From positions 1 through 5,470 of the forward strand of contig NZ_JASLCN010000283.1 in NCBI RefSeq assembly GCF_030151805.1: a stretch of DNA of 5,470 bases, read 5' to 3'. Origin of the DNA: Fluviicola sp. (GTDB lineage Bacteria > Bacteroidota > Bacteroidia > Flavobacteriales_D > Crocinitomicaceae). This document shows, piece by piece, positions 3,907 through 5,470 of the stretch. A program made the translations under genes and the position numbers. The notes beneath the pieces were generated by a model, which saw only the letters and a program-made list of their open reading frames with translations, had not been told where the DNA came from and searched no databases. Within the stretch, counting starts at the first letter, position 1. Each line of letters starts with the position of its first letter.

Positions 3907-5470
3907 ATGATTAGAAACACTACTTTTTTGATCCTTTTCACTATTTCATTTTTTTGTGCCTCATCGGTTTTTGGGGCGAAAGGATTGAAATTATCGCTTG
4001 AAAAGACTGTTGTTCTGGTGAATTCAATCGATTCCTATCAAACCTCCAATTATTTTGAAGGGTTCAATGAAACCGATGTTCAGCAGCGTTTTTACTTTTC
4101 AATCATTGAAACAGAAAAGCTGCTTTCTAAACAGGCTTCGGCTATCGTAGACGGAAAAACGAAAAAGATCAATCTTGAATCAAATTTCACCGTTTCAACG
4201 ATTAATTGGGGTTCTGTTTTTAATGGAGTCAGAACATACAGCTTTACGATTCCTCCTCATTGTATTTTCAAATTTGAATACCACACTTCCGCACAGGAAA
4301 CTATTTTCTTGTCCGACATCAACAAAAACGGGATTCATAAAGCGGAGGATTTTTTCTATGAGGTAACGCTTCCTGCAAATCTTGAAGCTTCATTCAGACA
4401 TCGTGCAGAAAAGAAATCCGGCCGTTTTGTCATTACGAACCAGGATTTCAAGGCTGATGAGGAACGGATGTACTTTTTAATTCACCCGAAAGGAACCGAG
4501 CCCAACACTTACTTTACCAATTGGTTCCTCCATAAAACGGATGGTCATGAAGCTTTAAACACTGCTTCTCTTCCGCAGGATTTAATCAATCTTTCCAAAA
4601 AAGGGAAATCACTGGAGCTGGCAAAAGCATGCTTTGCGTATGTACAGGACAATATTCAATACCTGGACATTGAAAACGGATTGAATGCATTGGTTCCGCG
4701 GCAAGCCAATCAAACAATTGTCAATAAATACGGCGATTGTAAAGACATGTCGATGCTACTGCACCAACTCTTAAAAACCTTTGGCTTTGAGTCTTACATG
4801 AGTATCTCAAAAACATCTGCCAAAAAAGATACTTATGATTTCCCATCCATTGCCATGGCCAATCACATGATTGTATCCCTGGTTTGGGAGAACAAATTGT
4901 ACTTTTTGGATTGTACGGAACAAGAGTGTTTGTTCGGAGATCCGAGCTTGCAGATCCTTGGAACCGAAACTTTTCTACTCGGCAAAAAGGAGCAGCAATA
5001 CCAGCAAGTTCCTGCCATTCTTCAATTTCAGCCGAAACTTTTACTCGAATACCGGTTTTACTTAAACAACAAAACGCGCCAGCCTGCGTATCAATTGAAA
5101 ATGACCTTCCAGGAAAAATTCGGACTGGTATTCCGTCACATGAAACAATACGGAAATGTGCAGGAAAAAACGGGGAAGATTATTGATTACCTGGTTCCAT
5201 ACGCGCACACCATCGACAGTACTCAAAGCACGGAACACGAAACCTCTTTTCTGATCAGTTCCGATTTACCGTCCTCGTATTTCAACCTGATCAACAATCA
5301 ATATTACATTGATCTGAAATGTCTTCCCGAAATTACCCGCATGATGGAAGTTACATACAACAACGACAGCGCGCTTTTCAATGCAGATTTCCAACTGACT
5401 TTCAACCAATTGAAATTCAAACAAACATTTGATCCTTCGAAAGGAATTGATTTACAGACAAACAACGCAG
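3907..5470 (+). CDS. Secreted transglutaminase-like domain protein, DUF3857-type (3' end outside window)
   Basis: An uninterrupted frame runs from ATG 3907 to the window edge, 521 codons without a stop, so the C-terminus is missing. Residues 1-23 form a signal peptide (Arg3, hydrophobic 7-18, likely cut near Gly23 or Ala24). A Cys at 17 follows Phe-Phe and does not make a good lipobox. Residues about 45-200 are beta-rich, as expected for the DUF3857 domain that usually precedes this core, but I cannot prove that family by eye. Residues about 235-340 are a transglutaminase-like core. VPRQAN leads into KYGDCKDMSMLL with catalytic Cys278; ANHMIV gives His320 and YFLDCTEQ gives Asp335, so the Cys-His-Asp triad is complete. 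The region after 350 is again beta-rich. Whether it cross-links or hydrolyses peptides in the envelope is unknown. It starts 36 bp after folE with no promoter seen between, so it may be the last gene of that transcript, though no functional link is evident. Confidence 0.85.
   Translation, partial: MIRNTTFLILFTISFFCASSVFGAKGLKLSLEKTVVLVNSIDSYQTSNYFEGFNETDVQQRFYFSIIETEKLLSKQASAIVDGKTKKINLESNFTVSTINWGSVFNGVRTYSFTIPPHCIFKFEYHTSAQETIFLSDINKNGIHKAEDFFYEVTLPANLEASFRHRAEKKSGRFVITNQDFKADEERMYFLIHPKGTEPNTYFTNWFLHKTDGHEALNTASLPQDLINLSKKGKSLELAKACFAYVQDNIQYLDIENGLNALVPRQANQTIVNKYGDCKDMSMLLHQLLKTFGFESYMSISKTSAKKDTYDFPSIAMANHMIVSLVWENKLYFLDCTEQECLFGDPSLQILGTETFLLGKKEQQYQQVPAILQFQPKLLLEYRFYLNNKTRQPAYQLKMTFQEKFGLVFRHMKQYGNVQEKTGKIIDYLVPYAHTIDSTQSTEHETSFLISSDLPSSYFNLINNQYYIDLKCLPEITRMMEVTYNNDSALFNADFQLTFNQLKFKQTFDPSKGIDLQTNNA

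Overview
The window looks like chromosomal DNA of a member of the Bacteroidota, most likely Flavobacteriales-like. The grounds are the moderately AT-rich composition, the absence of Shine-Dalgarno sequences before starts, a clear Bacteroidota-type promoter (TTG, 18 bp spacer, TAnnTTTG) before hldD, and Bacteroidota-style protein families (YwqK-repeat/TonB_C protein, DUF3857-type transglutaminase-like protein). No mobile element, CRISPR array, tRNA or rRNA is visible. Genus-level placement is not possible from the sequence alone.

Layout. Positions 2-79 may hold the last 25 codons of a + strand gene. Three genes follow on the minus strand, read right to left: hldD (1554-2519, ADP-glyceromanno-heptose 6-epimerase), a YaeR/GloA2-like VOC protein (1020-1403) and a secreted YwqK-repeat protein with a TonB C-terminal domain (147-959). 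A 270-bp divergent intergenic region (2520-2789) carries the hldD promoter, a weaker rightward promoter and, between them, a large nested inverted repeat. Rightward come a 6-pyruvoyltetrahydropterin synthase-like gene (2790-3221), folE (GTP cyclohydrolase I, 3280-3870) and the first 521 codons of a secreted transglutaminase-like protein (3907 to the window edge).

How the genes work together. FolE makes 7,8-dihydroneopterin triphosphate from GTP, and the gene just upstream encodes a PTPS/QueD-family enzyme that uses that product, so the pair is a coherent pterin or 7-deazaguanine module. The PTPS-like protein has a Cys-x5-His-Gly-His motif and other blocks resembling animal PTPS rather than the Cys-x3-His-Gly-His of E. 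coli QueD, which leaves its real product open. HldD serves ADP-heptose synthesis for lipopolysaccharide. The other proteins are envelope-directed or unassigned and show no direct pathway link.

The least explained DNA is intergenic: the nested hairpin at 2644-2713, a perfect 27-bp palindrome between the PTPS gene and folE built from GTTCAAAT octamers, and degenerate GTTCAA-type units downstream of hldD. Two genes (VOC and PTPS) appear to start at TTG. I see no clearly new multi-gene system here; the coding content is mostly conserved housekeeping.
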